A stretch of DNA of 20,054 nt from a virus: positions 1 to 20,054 of IMG/VR virus record IMGVR_UViG_3300007076_000256, one strand, 5' to 3'. A model generated the notes under the pieces. It was not told the DNA's origin and made no database searches. It saw only the letters and a list, made by a program, of their open reading frames with translations. Position 1 is the first letter of the stretch; the number at the start of each line of letters is the position of its first letter. Below, piece by piece: positions 1-7,720 of this stretch. The position numbers and the translations under genes were made by a program.

Positions 1-836
1 CCCGTTGGTAGCGAAACTGTCCCACTTATATTCGTCAAATTCCAAGTACCTGATTGCGTGACGGGGATCGAACTTTGATCGGATGCAATGGCGATAGGTA
101 ATGAAGCCTCCATTGCTTTCTGGCCAAAGGATGGAAACATAGAAGTAAAAGTCGAGTCAAGCAAGAGAGTGGCGAGAGTTGCTTGGGTTGCGGCACCAGT
201 TGGAAGACTAATAGCTCCGTTAATATTATTAATGTTCCATGTCCCGGACTGGGAAGCTGGAACAGCGCTTTGATCAGATGCAATGACAACAGGTGTTGAG
301 GCCGCCATTCCCTTTTGCCCGAGCGCATTAATGCGCGCCTTAAAAGTATTATCGAGAAGAAGGGTCGAGACAGTTGATTCTGTGGCTGCGCCACTTGGAA
401 GGGGCAGCGACGCTGCACTGATTGGCACAGCAGTTGCGCGAAGCTGCGCGTCGGTTAGGGGGCCTGTTACGGCAACACTTCCGCTTATACCAACGGTACC
501 GTCTACGGTTAACGAGTTGCCTCCGTCTTGCACATTAACGGCGCTCGCGCCTGCGGCATTGGTAACGGTAACACTGGCTGCGCTTATATTTACATTCAGG
601 GATCCATCTGCATTAGGTAAAAGTGGGTTACTGCCGTCTGGTCGGACGATTGCAATATTATCGCCGTCACTTGCACTGATCTCGACGGCGAGCTCTGCGT
701 TATCTATGATAACGTGGCCAGCGGTACCGCCTTCTACGCTTACTTTAAGGGCGCCCGAATCAGAGGCAATTAACTCGCCATTCTCTCCGGCTATTTGAAC
801 AATTCTATCAAGATTCTTTAGAATATTGGAAGACAT
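1..836 (-). CDS. Repeat-containing fibre-like virion protein (C-terminus cut by window edge)
   Basis: An open minus-strand frame begins at the ATG at 836 and stays open to base 1, giving 278 codons without a stop, so the C-terminus is missing. Residues 1-142 are Gly/Ser/Thr/Val-rich with short beta-like stretches. From residue 143 there are tandem modules of 67 and 65 residues (143-209 and 210-274) and the start of a third. Each module holds S-L-P...G-A-A-T, an L-L-L-D-x-T-F stretch, G-Q-K-x-M, I-A-S-D-Q-S and Q-S-G-T-W-N. I recognise these I-A-S-D-Q-S and Q-S-G-T-W modules from phage and virome structural proteins; their exact role is not known to me. It follows the tailspike gene on the same strand, so a fibre or adhesin role is an inference. 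The start has no clear Shine-Dalgarno site; a perfect TATAAT lies 8 nt upstream. Confidence 0.75.
   Translation of the reverse strand, partial: MSSNILKNLDRIVQIAGENGELIASDSGALKVSVEGGTAGHVIIDNAELAVEISASDGDNIAIVRPDGSNPLLPNADGSLNVNISAASVTVTNAAGASAVNVQDGGNSLTVDGTVGISGSVAVTGPLTDAQLRATAVPISAASLPLPSGAATESTVSTLLLDNTFKARINALGQKGMAASTPVVIASDQSAVPASQSGTWNINNINGAISLPTGAATQATLATLLLDSTFTSMFPSFGQKAMEASLPIAIASDQSSIPVTQSGTWNLTNISGTVSLPT
15..410 (-). repeat. Two tandem protein-coding modules of about 200 bp
   Basis: Within the fibre-like gene, module one (410-210, 67 codons) and module two (209-15, 65 codons) align over their whole length, and a third begins at 14. The two-codon difference is near the module start (S-L-P-L-P-S-G against S-L-P-T-G). 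The protein motifs are better conserved than the DNA, so the duplication is old and under selection. The total number of copies cannot be told because the window ends. Confidence 0.8.
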
Positions 837-873
837 CTAGGCCTATTATAGCCTAGGCATAGCAGAAATGCAA
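837..873 (-). promoter_or_regulatory. Candidate leaderless promoter with hairpin before the fibre-like gene
   Basis: On the minus strand TTGCAT (873-868), 17 nt, a perfect TATAAT (850-845) and 8 nt precede the ATG at 836, so transcription would start at about the start codon. The -10 box lies in a dyad: CTAGG (837-841) pairs with CCTAG (852-856), with one bulged base, and CTAT pairs with ATAG around it. The -35 box matches the consensus at only three of six positions. The spacing and the perfect -10 are direct observations; promoter activity is inferred. Confidence 0.45.
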
Positions 874-877
874 ATGG

Positions 878-3115
878 CTAGGCAACTAGGTTGCTAAGCT
901 TCTGATTATTCACGCCGGTAGAGGTATCGGATAGAGGCGTAATGTTACTACGAATATTATTATGGTCGACAAGGTTGTTATCGCAAACTCCGGTATTGTC
1001 TTCCAGTTTAATGCCAGTAGTGGCGTTGTCTACGCGATTGCTAGTCACAGCGCAGTCCTGACAGGCGCTCAGGCGAATGCCGGTGGTAGCCGTTCTCACG
1101 AGGTTACCCACGATTACAACGTTAGTCGGGACCGTCGCGCTACCATCAACCCATATGCCGCTTGTGGTATCAAATACCGTGTTACCGTTTACGGTCACGT
1201 CATCGCTATCATCATAAACGCGAATGCCGCGTGGAGCAAAGTTAACGGTGTTACCAACACAACTTACCCGTTGGCTATTATCGATACCGATAGCATCGCT
1301 GTTGTTTACTGTTCGGATATCGTTTCCACAGATTGCGCTATCCGCTCCATTGTTCAAATAAATTCCTTGCTGGTCAATACGCTCTAATGTATTATCATTG
1401 ATGCGGACGTTATTTCCACCCGAGATATTGCTGACAATTCCCCATGAGCAATCCACAATTGTGTTATCGCAGGCAGAACCATCTTTCATGTTCGCCAAGA
1501 TTCCGAAGCCGCTTGACCCGCTGATACAACTGCGAATGTCGTTGCCTTCAACGCTATTTTGGTAGCCGCCGTTAACTTGAATGCCCTGTCCGGTGGGGCG
1601 ATAGAGAATTTCATTGTCTCTAACCCTAGTGCGCGTTACATTGTGCGCGCCGGCATCCAGTACGATTGCACCATCTCCTTTGCCGCCTTGGATAAAGTTT
1701 CCTTCTACAAGACCTCCATATGCATTGACACCTAAGAGAATCGCGGCCTGTGGGGTCGTGCCTGTGCTGCTATTGTTGTTAGAATAGATCTTGCATCCAC
1801 GAACAATAGGAGTCATCGCCGCTCGGCAAGCTATCGCACGACAGCCGTCTAGATTCGAAATGGTAACGCGTTCTATGAGAGTGTCAAAAGTAGCTACCAT
1901 GCTAATGCCATCAGTAGCGGTCCCTGTGAGAGCCACGTCTTCGCCTTCAATATTGAGATCCCTAATCTCTAGATGATCGCTGTAGCGCGCTAAGATAATT
2001 TGTTCGTAGGTGCCTGCGGGCTCTAGCTGTAAATTCTCTAAGCGATTAAATTTGTTTGCACTAGGATTATCTAGCAATCCTCCGGTAAAGCCCATCGGAG
2101 CGGGGTTTACCAAAGTGATCTCGCCCGTCCCCCCATTACCATTAGCCGATGCACGAGCCGTAAAGCCTTCTTTATACCCTGTCACACTATCGGTACCTAC
2201 AATAAAAAGAGTATCGCCGGTGCCTACTTGTCCCGCTGCAGCTGCTGTCGTGGTAAACACGCTGGTCGCGCCGCGACTAAAATTATTTAAAGGCTGGTCG
2301 ACAAGGTCGCTAGTACCGGCAAACTCGATCATAGCCCCGGTTCCACCGCCGGTAGCGGTAAGGCGTGTGGCGCGTCCTGCGCCGCGAATCGTTACGTTAT
2401 TGATGCTGCTAAAAACAACCCCATCGTCTAAATCATAAAGACCTTGCGAGAGTTGAATGATACCGCCACCAGAAGAGTGCACGGCAGACACTAAATCCTG
2501 AAGGCGATCTTTATCAGCAGTCGTGCCCGTTGGTTGCAGTGTTACGATATTGAATCCTACTTGGAGCTGATCTCCGGTGAGACTGACCTGTCCGTAGGTT
2601 CCACTTACATCGACGTGCATTCCCGCGGATACGCCACTTTTATTAGCGGTAATATCTAGCTGGGATACAAAAGGCTGAGAGGTAAAGGCGCCATAGTAAC
2701 TTTGATCCGCGCTTGCATTAGCAAACGTGAGATTGAGATCTGCGATGTTCCCGATTATTAATCCCTGGTCATCGGTTGGGATAATAAAGCCCTGAATAGT
2801 CCCGGTTTTACTAGCAAGCTCAATTATGTTGTCATCGGCGCTCCAATAAGAGGTCGCGTCGCTGCTGCCACGGCGAGCCTGTAGAAAAAGATCACTCATG
2901 TTATTAAGCTGTAGCAAGATGCTACCGTCTGTCACGAGGGCATTATCAGTCTGGAATTGGAACCCGATTGCGCTAGCGCCATCAGCTTCGTCTGTCCGTA
3001 CCGCGTTGCCGTCTAGATGGAAGTCTTGCGTAGCAGTGTGATTGCCGAGGTCATCGCCAACGGTAGTTGGGGTTAGCAGGTCTAGATTAATCTGCTTAAA
3101 AACATTGGTTGCCAC
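878..3115 (-). CDS. Phage tailspike with right-handed beta-helix (pectin-lyase-like fold)
   Basis: 745 aa with a GTG start; AGGAG lies just upstream and no in-frame ATG fits better. Residues 1-190 form a separate, beta-rich N-terminal region, probably the virion attachment part. From about residue 200 the sequence has the hallmarks of a pectin-lyase-like parallel beta-helix. There is an entry segment G-G-G-I-I-Q-L-S-Q-G-L-Y-D-L (residues 216-229), then V-T-I-R-G-A-G, then many rungs with G-N-x-I or D-N-x-I turns (such as V-E-G-N-D-I, I-C-G-N-D-I and V-N-G-N-T-V) up to the C-terminus. Such proteins are usually receptor-binding tailspikes that bind or cut surface polysaccharide. I cannot identify catalytic residues, so enzyme activity is open. 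It follows the 107-aa gene by 12 nt in the structural block. Confidence 0.85.
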   Translation of the reverse strand: MATNVFKQINLDLLTPTTVGDDLGNHTATQDFHLDGNAVRTDEADGASAIGFQFQTDNALVTDGSILLQLNNMSDLFLQARRGSSDATSYWSADDNIIELASKTGTIQGFIIPTDDQGLIIGNIADLNLTFANASADQSYYGAFTSQPFVSQLDITANKSGVSAGMHVDVSGTYGQVSLTGDQLQVGFNIVTLQPTGTTADKDRLQDLVSAVHSSGGGIIQLSQGLYDLDDGVVFSSINNVTIRGAGRATRLTATGGGTGAMIEFAGTSDLVDQPLNNFSRGATSVFTTTAAAAGQVGTGDTLFIVGTDSVTGYKEGFTARASANGNGGTGEITLVNPAPMGFTGGLLDNPSANKFNRLENLQLEPAGTYEQIILARYSDHLEIRDLNIEGEDVALTGTATDGISMVATFDTLIERVTISNLDGCRAIACRAAMTPIVRGCKIYSNNNSSTGTTPQAAILLGVNAYGGLVEGNFIQGGKGDGAIVLDAGAHNVTRTRVRDNEILYRPTGQGIQVNGGYQNSVEGNDIRSCISGSSGFGILANMKDGSACDNTIVDCSWGIVSNISGGNNVRINDNTLERIDQQGIYLNNGADSAICGNDIRTVNNSDAIGIDNSQRVSCVGNTVNFAPRGIRVYDDSDDVTVNGNTVFDTTSGIWVDGSATVPTNVVIVGNLVRTATTGIRLSACQDCAVTSNRVDNATTGIKLEDNTGVCDNNLVDHNNIRSNITPLSDTSTGVNNQKLSNLVA

Positions 3116-3127
3116 TAGGGACTCCTA

Positions 3128-3451
3128 TTAGCCTTGCATGACGACGCGAGTCGCAGCACTGGCAGGGACGATAATACGGACATATTTTGACATTAACCCG
3201 ATTACATTCCACTGAACCGAACCCCCGGCAACATCTGCGGCCGTGGTAGCGGTAGTTATGTCGGAAAAGCTTGCCGAGACATTCTCATCACTGGCCTGTA
3301 GCTTGATATTGCCCCCAGCGTTTGCGCCATAGTGAACTACTATGAAAGCATCTTTTATGTTGGTAACGTCTACGGCCAAGCTAACGGCACTGGTAGTTTC
3401 CAATAACGTTCTATTTTGGTCTATTTTGGGTTGTCCTAAAATCTCGGGCAT
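3128..3451 (-). CDS. Small beta-rich virion protein, decoration-like
   Basis: 107 aa, with the ATG at 3451 preceded by AAGGAG at good spacing; the site overlaps the end of the portal gene. The sequence is beta-rich and acidic. It holds F-I-V-V-H-Y-G-A-N-A-G-G-N-I-K-L-Q-A-S-D-E-N around residue 40, an S-F-S-D-I-T-T-A-T-T-A-A-D stretch, and a C-terminal Y-V-R-I-I-V-P strand. This layout recalls small phage structural proteins of unknown function that lie near head or tail genes. It sits between portal and tailspike. A head-decoration or connector role is inferred from position and composition only, and no family was recognised with certainty. Confidence 0.7.
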   Translation of the reverse strand: MPEILGQPKIDQNRTLLETTSAVSLAVDVTNIKDAFIVVHYGANAGGNIKLQASDENVSASFSDITTATTAADVAGGSVQWNVIGLMSKYVRIIVPASAATRVVMQG

Positions 3452-3455
3452 TTAA

Positions 3456-5360
3456 TTACTCCTTGGGAGCTGTGCTAGGCGGTTGGATTGCTCCAGGACC
3501 ACTAGACATAGCGGGATTTCCTTCACTTTGAGAAGGCTTTTGTTTATTCTGTTCCGGGGACATTTGCATAGGCGGTTGTTGCTGCGCTAAAAGGGCCTGG
3601 TGCTCGGCAATATGCTCCAATGTTGGGCTAAGAATCGCAACATTCTCCCGAATTTCCGGGTCGCTAGTAACGGTGCTATGCTCTAAAATGTGCAATTCAT
3701 GATTATCAATTGAGAGAGCGCGGGGTTTCTTACCCGCCATAAGCATCTCATTTTCCTTACGAATTCCCATCATTTGTGCGTGCGGACCCTCCGTCATCAC
3801 TTCCAAGTTACCAGTTTTATAGACCTCTAGATATTGCATGGCGTTAACTTGGTTATACTGTAAGAGGCTATTGGCCGCGTCGGTGCGACCGGCAAGGGTC
3901 TTCATAACTGGATTGCCCATGTCAACGACTACTCTATGGATGTCTGCCAGGTCTTCGCCTTTAAATGTTTGTAGATAGGTGCTGTTGTTTTTTCCGCTAA
4001 TGAGCGCGACGCGTGGGGTGCTGGCATAGTCTTGAAGATTTTGGATGACCATGGTAGCGCTGTCCTCTAGCATCTGGACGTAGCTAAGCTGAAGGGCCTG
4101 AGCAAATTGAATGGCCATTGTCTGGACAAGCGCCACGCTGTTTGCGCTGCGGAGATTGCTCTCAGGTTCGCCCCGGGCTGCACTATTAATCCCCGAGAGG
4201 GTTTCCATTTTTTGCTCTAAAACTGCAATCAGGTTATAGAGTTCTACTGGCGTAGCAGTTAACTGAAGAGGCTCAGGCTTGCCGGCTTTGGGATCGAACT
4301 CTACAAGGTTAAGACCGCCGGCAAGACGGCTTACTGTGAGACCGGCTCCGCGGGGCATGGCAATATTTTGGACGCCAAAGGTAGCGTTATTGGTTAGCGC
4401 TACGCTATAGAGCTTGTCTATGGCTTCTTGGAGAGGGACGAGATCAAAGGTATTGCTATAGCCGTAAATGTAGTCTTCCATCTCTCCCGCGCTCATGCGG
4501 ATCACGGGAAGGCTGCGGTAAGGAAGCGGGCCGTCAAATAAGAGAATGCCTCCTTCCGTGAACTCCAATATTCTTCCCTGTGGCATGGCCGGGGTAGGCT
4601 TATGATAAAAGCACCATTTATTTATGAGTTCATTTGTAGGGCTGTCGTAGAAGCGACGAATAACGAAATCGGTTAAAAATCCCTGGAACTCGCTATAGCT
4701 CTCTTGAATTACTTCTTCTTTTGTCTCTTCGGAGAGACCCGCCTGGCTGGCGATCTCAAACTTATTAGCTCTCTTGCGAAGCAAGATCCACTCGTCACAA
4801 TTAGCTTTGCGGTAGTGAATATCTCTTATGACATCGAAAGTGCTATAGGATCCAAACTCAAGGTCTCCTTCATAGATAATAGCACCAGTCTCAGGATGTC
4901 GACCGTATTCCTTGCCGCCGCTTGGGTTCCATCCCCCGTATAAAAACCCTTCTCCATAGCGGATCGCCAGGTCCGCAGTCTCGGCCTGGTAACGTTCTAA
5001 CTTTTCCACGCGGCTATAGTAGTCTAAAAGGCCGCTAGCGATGGTGGTTTGCGCCATGGACTTATAGTCTGTGTTAATGGCCTTTGGGTCATAGGCGGGG
5101 CGTTGGTTTACGAGAAGGCTCTTGCGATGGTCTATGAGATTTCTAAAGTGGTTTACGTTTATGTTAACATACTGGCCCAGGTTACCGCTTCGGGAGAGGC
5201 TACCGCGTTTGAAGGCACTTTTATTAGTGAAATTATAGACCTTGCGTAGCAGCTCTGTGCGCCCCGTTTCATGCAGGTAGCGATAATATCGCTCCTTACG
5301 CAGAACTAACTCGTCAATAAGATCGTAGGCCGGCAATGATGCAAAATACTTGTCTGACAA
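3456..5360 (-). CDS. Portal protein
   Basis: 634 aa with a TTG start, chosen because GGGAG lies 6 nt upstream. The protein would form the ring at one head vertex through which DNA enters and leaves. Support comes from its length, its position directly after TerL, and its pattern. There is an N-terminal helical part with Y-V-N-I-N-V-N-H-F-R-N-L and L-L-V-N-Q-R-P-A-Y. A middle alpha/beta wing follows, then a long helical segment with L-Q-E-A-I-D-K-L-Y-S-V-A (about residue 310) and the E-Q-K-M-E-T-L-S-G-I-N region (about 390) typical of phage portals. The last 50 residues are rich in Gln, Pro and Ser and are probably disordered. No catalytic function is expected. I could not place it in a specific portal subfamily. 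Confidence 0.82.
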   Translation of the reverse strand: MSDKYFASLPAYDLIDELVLRKERYYRYLHETGRTELLRKVYNFTNKSAFKRGSLSRSGNLGQYVNINVNHFRNLIDHRKSLLVNQRPAYDPKAINTDYKSMAQTTIASGLLDYYSRVEKLERYQAETADLAIRYGEGFLYGGWNPSGGKEYGRHPETGAIIYEGDLEFGSYSTFDVIRDIHYRKANCDEWILLRKRANKFEIASQAGLSEETKEEVIQESYSEFQGFLTDFVIRRFYDSPTNELINKWCFYHKPTPAMPQGRILEFTEGGILLFDGPLPYRSLPVIRMSAGEMEDYIYGYSNTFDLVPLQEAIDKLYSVALTNNATFGVQNIAMPRGAGLTVSRLAGGLNLVEFDPKAGKPEPLQLTATPVELYNLIAVLEQKMETLSGINSAARGEPESNLRSANSVALVQTMAIQFAQALQLSYVQMLEDSATMVIQNLQDYASTPRVALISGKNNSTYLQTFKGEDLADIHRVVVDMGNPVMKTLAGRTDAANSLLQYNQVNAMQYLEVYKTGNLEVMTEGPHAQMMGIRKENEMLMAGKKPRALSIDNHELHILEHSTVTSDPEIRENVAILSPTLEHIAEHQALLAQQQPPMQMSPEQNKQKPSQSEGNPAMSSGPGAIQPPSTAPKE

Positions 5361-5371
5361 TGAAGACTCCC

Positions 5372-5393
5372 AGGGAGCACGACGGCGCTCCCT
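5372..5393 (-). other. Hairpin between TerL and portal genes
   Basis: A perfect 7-bp stem (AGGGAGC with GCTCCCT) and an 8-nt loop start at the TerL stop codon and end just before the portal Shine-Dalgarno site. No T-run follows on the minus strand, so it is not a classic intrinsic terminator. It could be an mRNA stability or processing element that sets the TerL-to-portal ratio, which is an inference. Confidence 0.5.
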
Positions 5394-6796
5394 TATTCTG
5401 TTCCCTCAAAGATCCCACTCATGTCTTCTAAAGCAATCTCAAGCTCTTTCCGGTCCTTAGCTGCCTGCTTAGTTCTTCCCGGCTCTGCGATGGGATCGCC
5501 GCCATAGAGGTCAATGTTTCTAATTAGATACATAAGCATAGCAAAGTGATCGAAATGGCCATAGGCGGCGGAGCGCCCGAAGCGTTTGCGATGCTTATCC
5601 CAAACGCCATAGCGAAGGCAGCCTATGGTTTTGGGGCAGGTTTTGGGATTTACCTTAATGCGGCCTTCTTTTACCATTACTCGGACCTGATCTACCATGG
5701 CCTTTAGCTCATCTTTCCCCGTGGGAACAAAATGGAGCCCATGGAGGCTACCTAAATCTTGCAACAGTAGGGGATTATCATTGTCTGCGACACGGCGATA
5801 GGGTTCTAGCCCTTCCCAAATGGCTTTCTCGTGCTTTCTAACCATATCCCGCAGTGCGATGGTGGTCATAGCTGGCCCGTTAATAGAGTCTTCTTGCTCT
5901 AGATAGAAGACTCTTGTGAGGCGGTCGTACCAGCCGAAACCAATGGCCGTGAGGTCTACTTTCGTTCCCAGGTCCATGGCTACGTAACGATGCAATTGCT
6001 TAAAGTAGGCAGGGCGAGATAGCTCGACTTCATGCTCGGGGGACCACTCTGGGCAAAGACTGAGGCTCTCGTCTGTGACATGGCGGCAATAGTATTCGCG
6101 CAGGCGCTCGGTTTCAGTAAGACACTCTTCGAGAAGAACCTTTTTTTGCGCTGGAGAGAGCATAGTGTTATCGTCGATTGTCAAGAGAATATAACTACCC
6201 TCTGCGAGAGCTTTTGGCAGGAAGGTTGTCGTAAGAGGATGTGCGGGAGTGGACGGTGGCGTGGAAATCATAATAACCCGTGCGCCGGGACGAGTCGCTG
6301 TCATCGGGGTCACAACGCTACTGTATAGATAGTCTAACTTGTCTATGAAACCGGCTTCCTCAAAAACATAGAGGTCTGCGTTGTTACCGCGGCCAGCCTC
6401 AGGATTAACGTCTAGGCCAATAAGCTGGATTTCAGCTCCGTTATGGGGAAAGGTATAGGTAAGCTCACTTACTTTCCAGCGGGGTTTGAGTTCTTCGGGG
6501 CAATCGGCAAGAATCATCTCGAAAGCTGGGATGGCAAATTTTTTGAGGCCGGTTTTGGTACTGCTGGCATAAAAGATGCGAGGCAGGGGGTTCTGGCACG
6601 TGAGGGCCCACTCTACGCACTTAAGGGCGGCCCAAAAAGTCTTGCCTGTGCGACGAGAGCAATCTCCGTAAAAAAGCAAACTCTTAGATTGTCGAAAGGC
6701 TTCTTCTATAAGGCGCTGATGGGGTTTGAGTTTGTAGCGCAGATCGCCTCGATACCAGCTAAGTTCGCGAGCTTCTTTTTTGCTATAACGAGGCAT
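5393..6796 (-). CDS. terL: Terminase large subunit (TerL)
   Basis: 467 aa, the packaging motor that cuts concatemeric DNA and pumps it into the prohead. The ATPase domain shows a Walker A-like G-D-C-S-R-R-T-G-K-T at residues 44-53. A Walker B-like L-Y-V-F-E-E-A-G-F lies near 142-150, with Glu where Asp is more usual, and the coupling motif I-S-T-P-P near 178. The nuclease domain starts with Y-V-A-M-D-L-G-T-K-V-D-L-T-A (about 271-284, Asp275). Further acidic residues lie at V-A-D-N-D-N (337-341) and H-F-D-H-F (about 414-418), consistent with the RNase H-like nuclease of terminases. The length is normal. The ATG at 6796 has a weak Shine-Dalgarno site and lies 6 nt after the preceding gene. Confidence 0.93.
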   Translation of the reverse strand: MPRYSKKEARELSWYRGDLRYKLKPHQRLIEEAFRQSKSLLFYGDCSRRTGKTFWAALKCVEWALTCQNPLPRIFYASSTKTGLKKFAIPAFEMILADCPEELKPRWKVSELTYTFPHNGAEIQLIGLDVNPEAGRGNNADLYVFEEAGFIDKLDYLYSSVVTPMTATRPGARVIMISTPPSTPAHPLTTTFLPKALAEGSYILLTIDDNTMLSPAQKKVLLEECLTETERLREYYCRHVTDESLSLCPEWSPEHEVELSRPAYFKQLHRYVAMDLGTKVDLTAIGFGWYDRLTRVFYLEQEDSINGPAMTTIALRDMVRKHEKAIWEGLEPYRRVADNDNPLLLQDLGSLHGLHFVPTGKDELKAMVDQVRVMVKEGRIKVNPKTCPKTIGCLRYGVWDKHRKRFGRSAAYGHFDHFAMLMYLIRNIDLYGGDPIAEPGRTKQAAKDRKELEIALEDMSGIFEGTE

Positions 6797-6802
6797 TTGG
6801 GA

Positions 6803-7063
6803 TTAGCCTACAGGGTCGTTATCGTCGTCGGAAGCATAACGAAGCAGGTCCTCGCTCTTGATTCGTTTGCCAAGCGGGCGGCGACCGCTAGACGAAGGCT
6901 TAATCTTTTCTGCGAGAATGGCAATAATTTTGACAAGGGTTTCCATGCGAGAGATGTCTTCGACCGCTAAGAGCTTGTCGCCGGCCATCTTTTCGAGGGC
7001 ATCTATCTGGGTTTCGACTAAACGGTGTAACCGTCTAGCTGTCTTGAGGTAATCCGAGTCCAT
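6803..7063 (-). CDS. Small helical protein, candidate terminase small subunit
   Basis: 86 aa, highly charged and predicted helical. It has an N-terminal helix (D-Y-L-K-T-A-R-R-L-H-R-L-V-E-T-Q-I-D-A-L), a second helix with a Leu/Ile pattern, then a basic and acidic tail (R-R-P-L-G-K-R-I-K and D-D-D-N-D). Its place directly upstream of TerL on the same strand is where small terminase subunits usually lie. A helical oligomer with a charged tail would fit DNA recognition and TerL binding. No clear helix-turn-helix is seen, so the role rests on position. The start lies 29 nt inside the preceding membrane-protein gene. Confidence 0.6.
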   Translation of the reverse strand: MDSDYLKTARRLHRLVETQIDALEKMAGDKLLAVEDISRMETLVKIIAILAEKIKPSSSGRRPLGKRIKSEDLLRYASDDDNDPVG

Positions 7064-7382
7064 CGCTACTTAATCCTTGCAAGAGCTTTACTTTCGAGAG
7101 TTCTGTTTCGGCGGTCGCGACTCTCTCCGCGAGAGCTTGGTAGGCCTCAGCGAACGCCTTGGCGTTCGCCGTGGAGACATCTTTACCGCGAGCGCGGGTC
7201 CAATGGCGGAAGTTATAGGCGCCCAAGACCGTTAGGAGGGCTGCGGCTTCAGTTAGCGAGATACTTGTTGAAAAAGCCATTTTAATAAGGACCACAATAA
7301 CAGCAATATTTGAGAGAGAGGCAAGGCCGTCTTCGTCGAGGAGGCGCAGGAAGTTAGCTATTTGCAGTAGGCGAGCTTTCAT
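7035..7382 (-). CDS. Small membrane protein of the packaging block
   Basis: 115 aa from the ATG at 7382; a TTG nine bases upstream is also in frame, but GAGG lies 9 nt before the ATG. One or two hydrophobic segments (about residues 25-60, with S-N-I-A-V-I-V-V-L-I-K-M-A and A-A-A-L-L-T-V-L-G-A-Y) are followed by a basic stretch. A helical, probably coiled-coil C-terminus (A-F-A-E-A-Y-Q-A-L-A-E-R-V-A-T-A-E-T-E-L) ends the protein. Proteins like this next to terminase genes are common in phages and mostly unnamed. A holin-like or virion-membrane role is possible but not shown. It overlaps both neighbours. Confidence 0.65.
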   Translation of the reverse strand: MKARLLQIANFLRLLDEDGLASLSNIAVIVVLIKMAFSTSISLTEAAALLTVLGAYNFRHWTRARGKDVSTANAKAFAEAYQALAERVATAETELSKVKLLQGLSSDGLGLPQDS

Positions 7383-7653
7383 TTGTCGCAACCTCTACAA
7401 CAGGTTCTTGCATGGGAATGACTTCAAGGCTATCGACGGCAGCCACTTGATCGGCAATAGCTTGCTGTTCCGCGAGGGTATGTTTTGTACTGGCAATCAA
7501 GACCTCATAAAAATGCTTTAGCGAAGCGATATCCATGGCATCGCGTCCGCTGAAAAAGCCTCTGCGGAGCAACCTTTGTGTGGTCTTATAGCCGTTTAGC
7601 ATCTTAGTTAAATCATTGATAATATTCTGGGTTGTGGGGGACTTGGTAACCAA
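7354..7653 (-). CDS. First gene of the structural block, unknown function
   Basis: 99 aa if started at the TTG at 7653. The frame also opens with a GTG at 7662, but AAGGAG overlaps that GTG and lies 7 nt before the TTG, so the TTG is preferred. The protein is helical and soluble, with no Cys and an acidic, Ser/Thr/Pro-rich C-terminal tail. A basic R-L-L-R-R-G segment lies near residue 28. No family was recognised. It overlaps the membrane-protein gene by 29 nt. It would be the first translated gene on a transcript from the 7691-7720 promoter. Confidence 0.65.
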   Translation of the reverse strand: MVTKSPTTQNIINDLTKMLNGYKTTQRLLRRGFFSGRDAMDIASLKHFYEVLIASTKHTLAEQQAIADQVAAVDSLEVIPMQEPVVEVATNESSPTANS

Positions 7654-7679
7654 AGTTGACACTCCTTTTAGGATTATGG

Positions 7680-7716
7680 TAACTTTAGTTAAGTTAGCAC
7701 AAGCCCTATAGGCTTG
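7680..7716. promoter_or_regulatory. Two adjacent 17-bp dyads, operator-like
   Basis: TAACTT-5 nt-AAGTTA (7680-7696) and CAAGCC-5 nt-GGCTTG (7700-7716) are perfect 6-5-6 inverted repeats with centres 20 bp apart, about two helical turns. One covers the leftward -10 box; the other fills the spacer and touches the leftward -35 box. Their sequences differ, so they may bind two regulators, or one may be an RNA hairpin. Confidence 0.5.
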
Positions 7717-7720
7717 TCAA
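7685..7720 (+). promoter_or_regulatory. Candidate leaderless promoter of the 7721 gene
   Basis: TTAGTT (7685-7690, poor -35), an 18-nt spacer, TAGGCT (7709-7714) and 6 nt lead to the ATG at 7721. The 15 bases from TAGGCT through ATG match 12 of 15 with those before the gene at 18131 (TAGGCTTnTCnnATG). The gene has no clear Shine-Dalgarno site. Confidence 0.4.
7691..7720 (-). promoter_or_regulatory. Candidate promoter of the leftward structural operon
   Basis: On the minus strand a perfect TTGACA (7720-7715), an 18-nt spacer and TAACTT (7696-7691, TAnnnT) would start transcription near 7684. That leaves a leader of about 30 nt with an AAGGAG site before the TTG start at 7653. This is an ordinary leadered layout, unlike the other promoters here. 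It overlaps the candidate rightward promoter at 7685-7720. Confidence 0.5.

Noticed and set aside
283-798. Plus-strand open frame of 171 codons opposite the fibre-like gene
   Set aside because: It mirrors the minus-strand repeat protein, has no ribosome site and shows no family pattern; the minus frame has clear known motifs.
6806-6816. TAGGCT element before TerL as another leaderless promoter
   Set aside because: The distance to the ATG is 8 nt and the -35 (TTCCGA) is poor; it lies in the end of a coding sequence, so chance is likely.
6443-6970. Plus-strand frame of 175 codons opposite TerL and the small terminase candidate
   Set aside because: It spans the junction of two well-supported minus-strand genes and has the composition of a shadow frame.
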